64,000 nt of DNA from Erwinia piriflorinigrans CFBP 5888 (GTDB taxonomy: Bacteria; Pseudomonadota; Gammaproteobacteria; Enterobacterales; Enterobacteriaceae): contig NZ_CAHS01000002.1 in NCBI RefSeq assembly GCF_001050515.1, positions 1 through 64,000 on the forward strand, given 5' to 3'. Positions 9,823-20,276 of this stretch are shown here, in pieces. A program made the translations under genes and the position numbers. Each line of letters begins with the position of its first letter. Position 1 is the stretch's first letter. The notes under the pieces were generated by a model. It saw only the letters and a list, made by a program, of their open reading frames with translations. It was not told the origin of the DNA and did not search any database.

Positions 9823-11232
9823 CTATTCCATCCCTAACTCTTTCAATTTGCGCGTCAGGGTATTACGTCCCCAGCCCAGCAGCCGTGCCGCTTCCTGCTT
9901 ATGGCCCTGAGTATGGCGCAGCGCGGTGGTGAGCAGCGTACGCTCCATTTCCGGCTGCGCTTCGGACAGCAGATTTTGATGACCGGAACGCAATGCGCGA
10001 TCGGCCCACTGCGCCAACAGGGTGGCCCAGCTGTCCGGCAGTGACTGCGCCGGGTTTTGCGGCGTTGCGGTCTCAAACAGCTCCGGCGGAAGGTCTTGGA
10101 TCAGCACTTCCTGACCGGCCGCCATCACCGTCAGCCAGCGACAGGTGTTCTCCAGCTGGCGTACGTTACCGGACCAGTGCAGGCGCGTCAGAGCGGTTTC
10201 GGTCTCCGGGTGCAGGATTTTGGCTTCTACCCCCAGCTCGCGCGCGGCCACCTGTAAGAAGTAACGTGCCAGGCGCGGAATATCTTCCCGGCGTTCGCGC
10301 AGCGGCGGCAGATGCACGCGGATCACGTTCAGGCGGTGAAATAAATCCTCACGGAATTTCCCCTCCTGTACGCGCAGCTCCAGGTTCTGATGGGTGGCAG
10401 CGATAATACGCACATCCACTTTTACCGGCGCATAGCCGCCGACACGATAAAACTGGCCATCAGCCAACACGCGCAGCAGACGGGTCTGAACATCCAGCGG
10501 CATATCGCCAATTTCATCGAGGAACAGCGTCCCGCCGTCGGCCTGTTCAAAACGGCCCTGACGGATCTGATTTGCCCCGGTAAACGCCCCTTTTTCATGA
10601 CCAAACAGTTCTGACTCGATCAAATCCTTCGGAATTGCGGCCATATTTAGCGCGATAAAAGGCGCTTTGGCACGTGGGCTGTGGCGATGCAGGGCATGGG
10701 CTACCAGCTCTTTACCGGTCCCGGATTCGCCATTTATCAGCACGCTAATGGAGGAGCGCGACAGTCGGCCGATAATGCGGAACACATCCTGCATCGCCGG
10801 GGCTTCACCGATGATGTCGGTGGTCGGGCCGCTCACCGGTTGGTTACGTGGCTGCTGCTGCTCCTGATAGTGGCTGATGGCTCTTTCCACCAGTGCCACC
10901 GCTTCATCAATATCAAACGGTTTTGGCAGATAATCAAAAGCACCCTGTTGATAAGCACTGACCGCCGCATCGAGGTCAGAATGCGCGGTCATGATAATCA
11001 CCGGCAGCATCGGGTGGCGTTGTTTAATCTGTTTCAGCAGCGCCAGCCCATCCATGCCGGGCATGCGAATATCTGACAGTAATACGTCCGGGGTTTTTGT
11101 CGCAAGGGCTTCGAGCACCTCGTTCGCGCTCTCAAACGTCACGCACTGTAAACCGGCTCCAGTGAGCGCTCGTTCAAGCACCCAGCGGATGGAGCTATCG
11201 TCATCGACGATCCAAACTACCCCTCGTTGCAT
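9823..11232 (-). CDS. glnG: Nitrogen regulator NtrC (NRI), sigma-54 activator
   Basis: 469 aa. Receiver domain with D11, D12, phospho-acceptor D54 and K104; AAA+ domain with Walker A GESGTGKE (168-175) and the sigma-54-contacting loop GAFTGA (215-220); C-terminal Fis-type helix-turn-helix. When phosphorylated by NtrB it binds enhancers and activates glnAp2 and other nitrogen-scavenging promoters. It is last in the glnA-glnL-glnG operon, starting seven bases after the glnL stop. Confidence 0.98.
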   Translation of the reverse strand: MQRGVVWIVDDDSSIRWVLERALTGAGLQCVTFESANEVLEALATKTPDVLLSDIRMPGMDGLALLKQIKQRHPMLPVIIMTAHSDLDAAVSAYQQGAFDYLPKPFDIDEAVALVERAISHYQEQQQPRNQPVSGPTTDIIGEAPAMQDVFRIIGRLSRSSISVLINGESGTGKELVAHALHRHSPRAKAPFIALNMAAIPKDLIESELFGHEKGAFTGANQIRQGRFEQADGGTLFLDEIGDMPLDVQTRLLRVLADGQFYRVGGYAPVKVDVRIIAATHQNLELRVQEGKFREDLFHRLNVIRVHLPPLRERREDIPRLARYFLQVAARELGVEAKILHPETETALTRLHWSGNVRQLENTCRWLTVMAAGQEVLIQDLPPELFETATPQNPAQSLPDSWATLLAQWADRALRSGHQNLLSEAQPEMERTLLTTALRHTQGHKQEAARLLGWGRNTLTRKLKELGME

Positions 11233-11239
11233 AGAAACC

Positions 11240-12289
11240 TCACTGGCGAATAGGCAAATAAACCGAAAATTCCGTGTGTCCGGGCCAACTGCTGAACTCT
11301 ATTTTTCCCGAATGCTGGTCGATCAGGCTGCGGGCAATGGATAGCCCTAATCCGGTACCGCCTTCACGGCCGCTGACCATCGGATAAAACAGCGTATCCT
11401 GTAGCTGCGCCGGAATGCCGGGGCCGTCATCTTCAATATCGATGCGTGCCACCAGGCGATAACGTGTACCGTGCAGCGTCAGCTGGAACGCAGTACGGGT
11501 GCGTAAGGTGATAGTGCCGCCCTCTGCACCCAACGCTTGCAGCGCATTGCGCACGATATTCAGCAGCACCTGTTCGATTTGATCCGGGTCATGAGGAAGT
11601 TCTGGCATGCTCGGATCATAGTCGCGAACGAGTGACACATTATCGGGCAACTCCATCGAAACCAGATTAACCACGCGTTCGGCAACCTGATGAATGCTTT
11701 GTGTAATGTGCATTCCTGGCTGCTGTGGCCCCAGCAGGCGGTCGACCAGATTGCGCAGTCGGTCTGCCTGTTCAATGATGACTTTGGTGTATTCGGTCAG
11801 GGCCGGATCGGGCAGCGCCTTTGCCAACAGCTGCGCCGCGCCACGAAGCCCGCCCAGCGGGTTCTTAATTTCATGCGCCAGACCGCGCACTAAATCACGC
11901 GCCGCCACCTGTTGCGCATGTTGCAGTTGTTCCTGGCTTAACCGACGCTGATTGTCCATCGGTGCCATTTCCAGCAATATCAATCCTTCGGGCAGACGCT
12001 GTGCGGTCAGCGACATAATGTGCGCACGGCTGTCGACCACCAGGGTGACTTCGCTGTCGGTAAAGCCCTGTCCGGCGTCCAGACTTTCGAGCATCACCTC
12101 AATATTCAGGGAAAAATACCCCATCAGTTCCGGCAGTGGCGTACCAAACAGCTTGCGGGAACTCTGTGCCAGCAATTGCTGTGCGGCGGGGTTGGCGTAG
12201 TGAACCACCAATTCACCGTCGACCAACAGAATACTGTTGATCAGAGAATTGAGAATCTGCCCAGCATCGGGCAGCGTGCCAGTTGCCAT
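11240..12289 (-). CDS. glnL: Nitrogen sensor histidine kinase NtrB (NRII)
   Basis: 349 aa, same as E. coli. It has an N-terminal PAS domain (about 10-110), H-box GLAHEIKNP with phosphorylated H139, then N, G1 (EDDGPGIP) and G2 (GGTGLGL) ATP-binding boxes. No membrane segments: it is a cytosolic kinase/phosphatase of NtrC controlled by PII. The ATG at 12289 gives [16 protein letters not shown] as in E. coli; an upstream in-frame start at 12322 adds 11 unconserved residues and overlaps the NtrC site. AGGAG lies upstream. Confidence 0.97.
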   Translation of the reverse strand: MATGTLPDAGQILNSLINSILLVDGELVVHYANPAAQQLLAQSSRKLFGTPLPELMGYFSLNIEVMLESLDAGQGFTDSEVTLVVDSRAHIMSLTAQRLPEGLILLEMAPMDNQRRLSQEQLQHAQQVAARDLVRGLAHEIKNPLGGLRGAAQLLAKALPDPALTEYTKVIIEQADRLRNLVDRLLGPQQPGMHITQSIHQVAERVVNLVSMELPDNVSLVRDYDPSMPELPHDPDQIEQVLLNIVRNALQALGAEGGTITLRTRTAFQLTLHGTRYRLVARIDIEDDGPGIPAQLQDTLFYPMVSGREGGTGLGLSIARSLIDQHSGKIEFSSWPGHTEFSVYLPIRQ

Positions 12290-12314
12290 ACAGTATTCTC
12301 CTGAGCCTTTCTTG

Positions 12315-12331
12315 TGCACCAACTTAGTGCA
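12315..12331 (-). promoter_or_regulatory. NtrC-binding site at the glnL promoter
   Basis: TGCACCAACTTAGTGCA is a near-palindrome with the TGCAC...GTGCA arms of an NtrC site, 25 bp before the glnL start. In E. coli NtrC bound at glnLp represses this internal promoter. Function here is by analogy. Confidence 0.75.
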
Positions 12332-12382
12332 TTATAGCCATATCATCTGAAAATCGTTCTGTTGAACGATAAATACGCGGAG

Positions 12383-12406
12383 AAAAAAGCCCATCCGAAG
12401 ATGGGC
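12383..12406 (-). terminator. glnA terminator/attenuator
   Basis: On the minus strand GCCCATC, a four-base loop and GATGGGC precede six T, about 75 nt after the glnA stop. It limits read-through from glnA into glnL-glnG, as in E. coli. Confidence 0.85.
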
Positions 12407-12482
12407 TGAAAGTTTCCACGGCAACAAATACCCGGCGTTCCTCATTCCACAGTGGCGAAATGATATTCACCGGATAACAAAA

Positions 12483-13892
12483 TCAAACGCTGTAGTACAG
12501 TTCGAACTCAACCGGGTGCGGCGTCATGCGCACGCGTTCCATCTCCGCTTTACGCAACTCAATGTAAGCTTCGATAGCGTCGTCGGTGAATACACCACCA
12601 CGGGTCAGGAACTCACGGTCTTCGTTCAGGGCAGCCAGGGCTTCGTCCAGGGAACCCGCTACTTTTGGGATCTCCGCTTCTTCTTCCGGCGGCAGGTCAT
12701 ACAGGTTTTTGTCCATCGCATCGCCCGGGTGGATCTTGTTGATGATGCCGTCCAGGCCAGCCATCAGCAGTGCAGAGAAGCACAGGTATGGGTTAGCCGC
12801 CGGGTCAGGGAAGCGCGCTTCAATACGACGTGCTTTCGGGCTGGCAACCACCGGGATACGGATAGAGGCGGAACGGTTACGGGCAGAGTAAGCCAGCATG
12901 ACCGGCGCTTCGTAGCCTGGCACCAGACGCTTGTAGGAGTTGGTGGTCGGGTTGGCGAGCGCATTGATCGCTTTGGCGTGTTTGATCACACCACCGATAT
13001 AGAACAGGGCTGTTTCAGACAGGCCGCCGTATTTGTCGCCAGCGAACAGGTTAGTCCCGTCTTTAGACAGTGACATATGGCAGTGCATACCGGAACCGTT
13101 GTCACCGAACATCGGCTTAGGCATAAAGGTTGCGGTTTTACCATAGGCATGAGCGACGTTGTGCACGACATATTTGTAGATCTGAATTTCGTCAGCTTTT
13201 TTGGTCATGGTGTTGAAGCGGGTTGCCACTTCATTCTGACCCGCCGTTGCCACTTCGTGGTGGTGAGCTTCAACCACCAGGCCCATCTGTTCCATCGTCA
13301 GACACATGGCAGAACGAATATCCTGCGATGAATCGACCGGAGGAACAGGGAAGTAACCGCCTTTCAGACCCGGACGGTGGCCTTTGTTGCCGCCTTCGTA
13401 TTCTTTACCGGTGTTCCAGCAGGCTTCGATATCATCGATAGCAACGTGGGAGCCGGAAGTGCTGCTGCCGAAACGGATGTCGTCAAACAGGAAAAACTCT
13501 GGTTCTGGTCCAAACAGCACGGTATCGGCGATGCCGGAAGAACGCAGGAAATCTTCAGCGCGTTTAGCGATGGAACGGGGATCACGGTCGTAGCCCTGCA
13601 TGGTGCCAGGTTCGAGGATGTCACAACGGATGATCAGGGTGGCATCTTCGAAGAACGGATCAAGGACAGCGGTGGTTGCATCAGGCATCAGAACCATGTC
13701 AGATTCGTTAATACCTTTCCAGCCACCAATCGAGGAGCCGTCAAACATCTTGCCTTCTTCGAAGAAGTCAGCGTTGACCTGGTGAGCGGGGATAGTCACG
13801 TGCTGTTCTTTACCTTTGGTATCGGTAAAGCGCAGGTCAACAAATTTGACTTCGTGCTCGTCCATCATCGACTGAACGTGTTTAGCTGACAT
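12483..13892 (-). CDS. glnA: Glutamine synthetase type I
   Basis: 469 aa, the standard GSI-beta length. Makes glutamine from glutamate, ammonia and ATP as a dodecamer. The adenylylated tyrosine is Y398 in NLYDLPPE, so control by GlnE is expected. The catalytic-domain signature around [13 protein letters not shown] and the ATP-site region are intact. RBS AGGAG lies eight bases upstream of the ATG. It is first in the operon with glnL and glnG and is driven by a sigma-54 promoter with distal NtrC sites. Confidence 0.98.
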   Translation of the reverse strand: MSAKHVQSMMDEHEVKFVDLRFTDTKGKEQHVTIPAHQVNADFFEEGKMFDGSSIGGWKGINESDMVLMPDATTAVLDPFFEDATLIIRCDILEPGTMQGYDRDPRSIAKRAEDFLRSSGIADTVLFGPEPEFFLFDDIRFGSSTSGSHVAIDDIEACWNTGKEYEGGNKGHRPGLKGGYFPVPPVDSSQDIRSAMCLTMEQMGLVVEAHHHEVATAGQNEVATRFNTMTKKADEIQIYKYVVHNVAHAYGKTATFMPKPMFGDNGSGMHCHMSLSKDGTNLFAGDKYGGLSETALFYIGGVIKHAKAINALANPTTNSYKRLVPGYEAPVMLAYSARNRSASIRIPVVASPKARRIEARFPDPAANPYLCFSALLMAGLDGIINKIHPGDAMDKNLYDLPPEEEAEIPKVAGSLDEALAALNEDREFLTRGGVFTDDAIEAYIELRKAEMERVRMTPHPVEFELYYSV

Positions 13893-14042
13893 ACTTAACT
13901 CTCCTGGATTTTGTCATTGTCGTCTTGATTAGAGAACTTTCACGGTGCGCTTTGCATTTCGCCGCGCTAATTCCGATAATAAAGATCTCTGACAAGCTTA
14001 CAACCGTGTGTGAAATGGCATTTTTCGCTTGGTAGGGTAATT

Positions 14043-14058
14043 GCGAAATCTATGCCAA
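14043..14058 (-). promoter_or_regulatory. Sigma-54 promoter glnAp2
   Basis: On the minus strand TTGGCATAGATTTCGC carries the -24 GG and -12 GC elements with correct spacing and differs from E. coli glnAp2 at one base. The start would be near 14031, about 138 nt before the glnA ATG. Confidence 0.9.
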
Positions 14059-14132
14059 CTTTTTTATTTCATGCAAAAGGCGCTATGATGCGCCCTCTCG
14101 TCAGACGGGGAATGCACCATGATGGAAGTCGC

Positions 14133-14208
14133 GCACCATTCTGGTGCTATTGAGTGGGAAGTGGTCACCATTTTGGTGCAATACATCATTGTCGTGCAAT
14201 CTTTGCAC
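14133..14208. promoter_or_regulatory. NtrC enhancer sites upstream of glnA
   Basis: Three dyads: GCACCATTCTGGTGC (14133-14147, perfect), TCACCATTTTGGTGCA (14165-14180) and GTGCAATCTTTGCAC (14194-14208, one mismatch). The first two centre near -109 and -141 from the predicted start, the spacing of the two strong NtrC sites at E. coli glnA. A half-site TGCACCAT occurs at 14112. The interval is shared with the divergent typA promoter (TACAAT at 14290-14295). Confidence 0.85.
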
Positions 14209-14327
14209 TGAAAATGGGTCCAAAAAACATCCGGACAGTTATCTTTCTACGAAATCTGTGAACTTGTTCAGTCCTTCGATTAATCCGTGTACAATAGCGC
14301 GCTATTTCTAATGCCTGAGGCAAAGCT

Positions 14328-16151
14328 GTGATCGAAAATTTGCGTAACATCGCCATTATTGCCCACGTTGACCATGGTAAAACTACCCTGGTTGATAAGT
14401 TGCTGCAGCAGTCCGGGACCTTTGATGCCCGCACCGAAGCAACCGAACGCGTAATGGACTCCAACGATTTGGAGAAAGAGCGTGGGATTACCATCCTCGC
14501 AAAAAACACCGCCATTAAATGGAATGACTACCGCATCAACATCGTTGATACCCCTGGGCACGCCGACTTCGGCGGCGAGGTTGAGCGTGTGATGTCAATG
14601 GTCGACTCGGTGCTGCTGGTTGTGGATGCAATGGATGGCCCGATGCCGCAAACCCGTTTCGTGACCAAAAAAGCTTTTGCTAATGGTCTGAAGCCGATCG
14701 TGGTCATTAACAAAGTTGACCGTCCGGGCGCGCGTCCTGACTGGGTTGTTGATCAGGTATTTGACCTGTTCGTTAACCTGGATGCTACCGACGAGCAGCT
14801 CGACTTCCCGGTGATCTACGCCTCTGCCCTGAACGGCATTGCAGGTCTGGATCACAGCGATATGGCGGAAGATATGACCCCGCTGTATGAAGCGATCGTA
14901 AAACATGTGTCACCACCACAGGTTGAGATGGAAGCACCTTTCCAGATGCAGATCTCTCAGCTGGACTACAACAACTATGTGGGTGTCATCGGTATCGGCC
15001 GCATCAAGCGCGGTAAAGTGAAGCCTAACCAGCAGATCACTATTATCGATAGCGAAGGCAAAACCCGTAACGGTAAAGTCGGTAAAGTTCTGACCCACCT
15101 GGGTCTGGAGCGTATCGAAGCGACTGAAGCGGAAGCGGGCGATATCATCGCGATTACCGGTTTGGGCGAGCTGAACATCTCCGACACCATCTGCGATCCG
15201 CAGAGTGTTGAAGCGCTGCCAGCACTGAGCGTTGATGAACCTACCGTGACCATGTACTTCAACGTTAACACCTCGCCGTTCTGCGGAAAAGAAGGTAAGT
15301 TTGTGACCTCGCGTCAGATCCTTGACCGTCTGAACAAAGAGCTGGTGCACAACGTGGCACTGCGCGTTGAAGAAACCGAAGACTCTGATGCGTTCCGCGT
15401 ATCGGGCCGTGGTGAACTTCACCTGTCGGTTCTGATTGAAAACATGCGCCGTGAAGGCTTCGAAATCGCCGTTTCACGTCCTAAAGTTATCAACCGTAAA
15501 ATCGATGGCCGCATGCAAGAGCCATTCGAGAACGTAACGCTGGATATCGAAGAACAGCACCAGGGTTCTGTGATGCAGGCAATGGGCGAGCGTAAGGGTG
15601 ATGTTAAAGACATGATCCCTGACGGCAAAGGTCGTATTCGTCTTGACTACCTGATCCCGGCGCGTGGTCTGATCGGCTTCCGTACCGAGTTTATGACCAT
15701 GACTTCTGGTACTGGTCTGCTGTACTCCACGTTCAGCCACTACGACGATGTGCGTGCCGGTGAAATCGGCCAGCGCCAGAACGGCGTGCTGATCTCTAAC
15801 GGCCAGGGTAAAGCGGTGGCATTCGCCCTGTTCAGCCTGCAGGATCGCGGTAAGCTGTTCCTCGGCCACGGTGCGGAAGTGTATGAAGGCCAGATTATCG
15901 GTATTCACTCACGCTCTAACGACCTGACCGTTAACTGCCTGACCGGTAAGAAGCTGACCAACATGCGTGCTTCCGGTACTGATGAAGCCACCACGCTGGT
16001 TCCGGCTATCAAGATGTCTCTGGAGCAGGCTCTGGAATTCATCGATGATGACGAACTGGTTGAAGTGACTCCTCAGTCGGTGCGTATTCGTAAACGTCAC
16101 CTGACGGAAAACGATCGCAAGCGCGCGAGCCGTGGTCCTAAAGAAGCTTAA
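14328..16151 (+). CDS. typA: Translational GTPase TypA/BipA
   Basis: 607 aa ribosome-binding GTPase of the EF-G/LepA class, needed for 50S assembly and growth at low temperature or under stress. G1 [10 protein letters not shown]3 [12 protein letters not shown] and G4 NKVDRPG are visible; the typA-specific C-terminal domain ends [16 protein letters not shown]. Start is GTG at 14328 ([18 protein letters not shown]), as conserved in enterobacteria. It is divergent from glnA. Confidence 0.98.
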   Translation: MIENLRNIAIIAHVDHGKTTLVDKLLQQSGTFDARTEATERVMDSNDLEKERGITILAKNTAIKWNDYRINIVDTPGHADFGGEVERVMSMVDSVLLVVDAMDGPMPQTRFVTKKAFANGLKPIVVINKVDRPGARPDWVVDQVFDLFVNLDATDEQLDFPVIYASALNGIAGLDHSDMAEDMTPLYEAIVKHVSPPQVEMEAPFQMQISQLDYNNYVGVIGIGRIKRGKVKPNQQITIIDSEGKTRNGKVGKVLTHLGLERIEATEAEAGDIIAITGLGELNISDTICDPQSVEALPALSVDEPTVTMYFNVNTSPFCGKEGKFVTSRQILDRLNKELVHNVALRVEETEDSDAFRVSGRGELHLSVLIENMRREGFEIAVSRPKVINRKIDGRMQEPFENVTLDIEEQHQGSVMQAMGERKGDVKDMIPDGKGRIRLDYLIPARGLIGFRTEFMTMTSGTGLLYSTFSHYDDVRAGEIGQRQNGVLISNGQGKAVAFALFSLQDRGKLFLGHGAEVYEGQIIGIHSRSNDLTVNCLTGKKLTNMRASGTDEATTLVPAIKMSLEQALEFIDDDELVEVTPQSVRIRKRHLTENDRKRASRGPKEA

Positions 16152-16399
16152 TCCGGCCGTTACCCCTCGTTTTCAGGGCAGGTAAGGCGTTCCCCGGTCG
16201 CTGACATCAGTCAGTTGCCGGGGTGATTAATGCTAACCCGTGCCTCTCCACCCTGAATGATGAAGGGTATACCGCGTGAAATTCAGGGTTGGAACCTCTC
16301 CAACCCTGCAACTGCCTTACAGTTTTCAACCCTCCCACCTGTTCAGCCTCCCGTTTTACCGCTAGAGTGAATCACTTAGCGCAACACAAGGGGATGACC

Positions 16400-17011
16400 A
16401 TGCTGTATATCTTTGATTTAGGTAATGTCATTGTTGATATTGATTTCAACCGGGTGCTAGGCGTCTGGAGCGATCTGGGCCGCGTGCCTTTAGCCACGCT
16501 GCAAAGCCGTTTCCAGATGGGCGAGAGCTTCCACCAGCACGAACGTGGTGAAATTAGCGATGAAAAATTTGCCCAGGAGATCTGTCACGAGCTGGAGCTG
16601 CCGTTAAGCTACGAGCAGTTTGCTGCCGGCTGGCAGGCGGTATTTGTCGGCGTGCGCCCTGAAGTCATCGCCATTATGCATCAGCTGCGTGAGCAGGGGG
16701 ATCGGGTGGTTATCCTCTCTAATACCAATAACCTGTACTGCCAGTTCTGGCCTACGCAGTACCCGGAAGTACAAGCCGCTGCGGATAAAATCTATTTATC
16801 GCAGGAAATGGGCTTACGCAAACCCGATCCGCATATTTACCAGCGTTTGCTGAACCTTGAGGAGATGTCGGCGGCAGAGGCCATTTTCTTCGACGATAAT
16901 CGTGAAAATATCGAGGCGGCGCGCGCGTTGGGGATACACAGCCTGCATATTACTGATGCCAGCGTGATCCCGGCATTTTTCGCCGATCGTATCGCTGGCG
17001 GTCGCGGCTAA
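16400..17011 (+). CDS. yihX: HAD-like alpha-D-glucose-1-phosphate phosphatase YihX
   Basis: 203 aa HAD hydrolase. E. coli YihX dephosphorylates alpha-glucose-1-phosphate. Motif I FDLGNVIVD has the nucleophile D6; motif II is SNTN and motif IV is FFDDN. The ATG at 16400 gives the conserved MLYIFDLGN and has AAGGGG six bases upstream; an ATG at 16394 touches that ribosome site. It is the first gene of yihX-yihY-dtd-fabY, which are tightly packed or overlapping. Confidence 0.94.
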   Translation: MLYIFDLGNVIVDIDFNRVLGVWSDLGRVPLATLQSRFQMGESFHQHERGEISDEKFAQEICHELELPLSYEQFAAGWQAVFVGVRPEVIAIMHQLREQGDRVVILSNTNNLYCQFWPTQYPEVQAAADKIYLSQEMGLRKPDPHIYQRLLNLEEMSAAEAIFFDDNRENIEAARALGIHSLHITDASVIPAFFADRIAGGRG

Positions 17012-17014
17012 AAC

Positions 17015-17887
17015 ATGCGTGCTTTTAAACACTTTCGGCACTGGCTGCGTGCGTTTTGGGCGTGGATAAAGCTGTTATGGCAACGTATTGATGAAGATGC
17101 GATGACCGTGCTGGCCGGACATCTTGCCTATGTATCGCTGCTGTCACTTGTGCCGCTGATTGCGGTTATCTTTGCGCTTTTCTCCGCTTTCCCGATGTTC
17201 TCTGACGTTAGCGTGCAGTTAAAGAATTTTGTCTTTAACAACTTTGTCCCGGCGGCCGGTGACACGGTGCAGAACTACCTTGAGCAATTTGTTGCTAACG
17301 TCAATAAAATGACGGCGGTAGGCGTGGGAGGGCTGGTGGTGACCGCGCTGCTGCTGATGTACTCGATAGACTCGGCGCTGAATACCATCTGGCGTAGCAA
17401 AGTTAAGCGATCGCTGGTGTACTCTTTGGCGGTGTATTGGATGATCCTGACGCTGGGGCCGCTGCTGGCGGGGGCCAGCCTGGCCATTAGCTCCTACCTG
17501 CTATCGCTGCACTGGGCAACGATCAGCGGCTTGAGCGGGCTGGTGGATATGACACTGCGTATATTCCCGCTGTTGCTCTCCTGTCTCTCCTTCTGGCTGT
17601 TATACAGCCTGGTTCCCACCACTCCGGTGGCGGGGCGCGATGCGCTGGTAGGGGCGGTGGTCGGCGGCGTTCTGTTCGAGCTGGGGAAAAAGGGGTTTGC
17701 GCTGTATATCACCATGTTCCCGTCTTACCAGCTGATTTACGGCGTGCTGGCCGTCGTACCCATTCTATTTTTATGGGTTTACTGGACGTGGTGTATTGTA
17801 TTACTGGGAGCGGAAATTACCGCAACGCTGGCCGACTATCGTCGGCTGAAGCAAGAAGAACAAGAAAGAGAAAATGAGGATTCATGA
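17015..17887 (+). CDS. yihY: YihY/BrkB-family inner-membrane protein
   Basis: 290 aa, same length as E. coli YihY (once misnamed RNase BN). Six hydrophobic segments are visible between residues 30 and 270, with a charged C-terminal tail ([15 protein letters not shown]). Function is unknown; the family has been linked to serum resistance or transport in other bacteria. It starts three bases after yihX and overlaps dtd by four bases (ATGA). Confidence 0.95.
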   Translation: MRAFKHFRHWLRAFWAWIKLLWQRIDEDAMTVLAGHLAYVSLLSLVPLIAVIFALFSAFPMFSDVSVQLKNFVFNNFVPAAGDTVQNYLEQFVANVNKMTAVGVGGLVVTALLLMYSIDSALNTIWRSKVKRSLVYSLAVYWMILTLGPLLAGASLAISSYLLSLHWATISGLSGLVDMTLRIFPLLLSCLSFWLLYSLVPTTPVAGRDALVGAVVGGVLFELGKKGFALYITMFPSYQLIYGVLAVVPILFLWVYWTWCIVLLGAEITATLADYRRLKQEEQERENEDS

Positions 17888-18321
17888 TTGCTTTAATACA
17901 ACGGGCGCAGCAGGCCAGTGTGGCCGTCGCGGGGGAAACCATCGGCGAGATAGGCCCTGGACTACTGATTTTGCTGGGTGTAGAAAAAGGGGATACCCCC
18001 GAAAGTGCGTGCAAGTTAGCGGATAAAGTGATCGGTTACCGAATTTTTGGTGACGAAAACGACAAAATGAATCTGAACGTGCAGCAGACGGGCGGCAGCG
18101 TGCTGGTGGTATCGCAGTTCACGCTGGCTGCTGATACAAAAAAGGGCATGCGGCCGAGCTTCTCCGCCGGTGCCGCTCCGGATGAGGCAGAAAAGCTGTA
18201 TGACTATTTTGCCGCCTGCTGCCGAGAAAAAGGGGTGACGACCGAAACCGGCCGTTTCGCCGCTGATATGCAAGTGGCGCTGGTTAATGATGGCCCCGTT
18301 ACGTTCTGGTTGCAGGTTTGA
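17884..18321 (+). CDS. dtd: D-aminoacyl-tRNA deacylase
   Basis: 145 aa. Hydrolyses D-aminoacyl-tRNA (and glycyl-tRNA-Ala), a proofreading step in translation. The signature [17 protein letters not shown] and the C-terminal Gly-cisPro motif in NDGPVT are intact. It overlaps yihY by ATGA, and fabY overlaps its end by four bases, so translation is probably coupled. Confidence 0.97.
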   Translation: MIALIQRAQQASVAVAGETIGEIGPGLLILLGVEKGDTPESACKLADKVIGYRIFGDENDKMNLNVQQTGGSVLVVSQFTLAADTKKGMRPSFSAGAAPDEAEKLYDYFAACCREKGVTTETGRFAADMQVALVNDGPVTFWLQV

Positions 18322-19319
18322 AACAGCTGGCCCAGCAGCAACGGAGTGGCCTGAAGGTCTCAGACAGAGAGAACCATTTTATGTATCATCTTCGCGTACC
18401 CGAAACCGCTGCAGAGCTGGACATTTACTACCAATTCCGCTGGGAGATGCTGCGTAAGCCGCTGCATCAGCCGATGGGATCGGAACGTGACGCCTGGGAT
18501 GCGCTGGCGCACCATCAGATGGTGGTTGACGAGCAGGGCGATCCGGTTGCCATCGGGCGGCTATATATCAATGCCGATAACGAAGCGGCGATCCGTTTCC
18601 TCGCCGTGCATCCTTCCGTGCGCGGAAAAGGGCTGGGAACGCTGGTGGCGATGACGCTGGAATCCGTTGCCCGTCAGGAAGACGTAAAACGTGTGGTCTG
18701 TAGCGCGCGTGAAGATGCCGTCGATTTTTTCGCCAAACTCGGCTATTTCAATCAGGGGGAGATCACCGCGCCGCAAACCACGCCGGTACGCCATTTCCTG
18801 ATGATCAAACCGGTGGTGACGCTGGATGATATTCTGCATCGTGCCGACTGGTGCGGTCAGCTTCAGCAGGCGTGGTATCAGCATATCCCGCTTAGTGAAA
18901 AGATGGGCGTGCGCATCCTGCAATATACCGGGCAAAAATTTGCCACCACTATGCCGGAAACCGGTAACCAGAATCCTCACCATACGCTGTTTGCCGGTAG
19001 CCTGTTCTCGCTGGCAACCTTAACCGGCTGGGGGCTGATCTGGCTGCTGCTGCGTGAGCGTCAGCTTGGTGGAACCATTATTCTGGCCGATGCGCATATT
19101 CGTTACAGCAAGCCGATCAGCGGTAAGCCGGGGGCAGTGGCCAACTTGGGTTCGCTGAGTGGCGACCTCGACCGTCTGGCCCGTGGACGCAAAGCCAGAG
19201 TGCAGTTGGAGGTTCAACTGTTTGGCAATGAAGAGTGCGGCGCGGTATTTGAAGGTGTGTATATTGTGCTGCCCGCCGATCCTGACGGGCCGCTGGAAGA
19301 GGGTGGCTGCGGCGTTTAA
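18318..19319 (+). CDS. fabY: FabY (YiiD): N-acetyltransferase/thioesterase-like protein
   Basis: 333 aa, two domains. An N-terminal GNAT acetyltransferase (about 22-165, with [15 protein letters not shown] for acetyl-CoA) is followed by a hot-dog thioesterase-like YiiD_C domain (about 175-320, with [17 protein letters not shown]). In E. coli FabY can help start fatty-acid synthesis when FabH is missing. The TTG at 18318 is taken for overlap with dtd; an ATG at 18381 (MYHLRVPE) is the alternative and begins the conserved part. Confidence 0.93.
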   Translation: MKQLAQQQRSGLKVSDRENHFMYHLRVPETAAELDIYYQFRWEMLRKPLHQPMGSERDAWDALAHHQMVVDEQGDPVAIGRLYINADNEAAIRFLAVHPSVRGKGLGTLVAMTLESVARQEDVKRVVCSAREDAVDFFAKLGYFNQGEITAPQTTPVRHFLMIKPVVTLDDILHRADWCGQLQQAWYQHIPLSEKMGVRILQYTGQKFATTMPETGNQNPHHTLFAGSLFSLATLTGWGLIWLLLRERQLGGTIILADAHIRYSKPISGKPGAVANLGSLSGDLDRLARGRKARVQLEVQLFGNEECGAVFEGVYIVLPADPDGPLEEGGCGV

Positions 19320-20194
19320 CGCCCTTTCTTTTTACGTCCGGGTTGGGCAAAACGTTTACGCGGAGCAGCGTTAGCGTTGGCGGTCACCTTCGCGCCGCCT
19401 TTTGTTCCACTGCCGGCAGGTTTCTTGCCGGTAGTGGACTTAGGTTTGGCTTTTTTCGCGCTACCGTCCTCGGATGATGAATCCTCAATCAGTTTAAACA
19501 GTTCAATCAGCTCATCATCGGTTAAATCACGCCACTCACCTGGCGGCACCCCTTTCAGACTGACGTTCATAATGCGCGTACGCTCAAGTTTGGTGACCTC
19601 ATAGCCAAAGTGTTCGCTCATGCGGCGGATCTGGCGATTAAGTCCCTGTACCAGCGTGATGCGAAAGACAAACGTCGACTCTTTCTTCACCTTACATTTT
19701 TTCGTCACCGTTCCCAGCATGGGCACACCGGCACCAAGTCCGCGAATGAACTCCTCGGTGACCGGTTTATTCACCGTGACCAGGTATTCTTTTTCATGAT
19801 CGTTGCCGGCACGCAGGATTTTGTTCACCAGATCGCCGTGGTTGGTGAGGAAAATCAGCCCCTGCGAGTCTTTATCCAGACGTCCGATAGGGAAGACACG
19901 TTTGCTGTGATTAACAAAATCGACGATGTTATCGCGCTCACCCTCTTCCGTGGTACTGACGATACCGACCGGTTTATTCAGGGCGATAACCACCAAATCT
20001 TCTTCGTTACGCGGCTCAATAAGCTGACCGTTAACTTTCACCACATCCCCGGTAAATACCTGATCGCCCACTGACGCACGCTTGCCGTTAATAAAAACGT
20101 TGCCCTGTTCGATGTAACGGTCGGCATCACGACGTGAGCAGATACCGCTCTCGCCGATGTATTTGTTAAGACGAATAGATGGGTTGGTCAGCAT
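19316..20194 (-). CDS. rluF: 23S rRNA pseudouridine synthase RluF
   Basis: 292 aa (E. coli 290). Modifies U2604, and to a lesser extent U2605, of 23S rRNA. N-terminal S4 RNA-binding domain (about 5-65), then the RsuA-family catalytic domain with catalytic Asp in [11 protein letters not shown]. The tail is very basic and low-complexity (KKAKPKS ... [14 protein letters not shown]), as in E. coli. It converges with fabY with a 4-base overlap. In E. coli rluF sits elsewhere (about 91 min), so this neighbourhood is rearranged. Confidence 0.95.
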   Translation of the reverse strand: MLTNPSIRLNKYIGESGICSRRDADRYIEQGNVFINGKRASVGDQVFTGDVVKVNGQLIEPRNEEDLVVIALNKPVGIVSTTEEGERDNIVDFVNHSKRVFPIGRLDKDSQGLIFLTNHGDLVNKILRAGNDHEKEYLVTVNKPVTEEFIRGLGAGVPMLGTVTKKCKVKKESTFVFRITLVQGLNRQIRRMSEHFGYEVTKLERTRIMNVSLKGVPPGEWRDLTDDELIELFKLIEDSSSEDGSAKKAKPKSTTGKKPAGSGTKGGAKVTANANAAPRKRFAQPGRKKKGR

Positions 20195-20250
20195 AGTTCC
20201 TCCGTAAAAAAAGGACTATACCTTACCGATGCAGGGTTGCGAAGTGAAGC

Positions 20251-20267
20251 GGGGCGAATCACGCCCC
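20251..20267. terminator. Possible yicH terminator hairpin
   Basis: GGGGCG-AATCA-CGCCCC hairpin between the yicH stop and rluF start. The T-run is only three bases (on the + side), so it may be a weak or Rho-assisted terminator. Confidence 0.35.
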
Positions 20268-20276
20268 TTTGGTGAG

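Noticed and set aside
12407-12482. Small RNA from the glnA 3' untranslated region (GlnZ-like)
   Set aside because: The position is right, but I could not recognise the sequence as GlnZ.
16193-16224. typA terminator (CCCCGG/CCGGGG)
   Set aside because: Large loop and no T-run; possible hairpin only.
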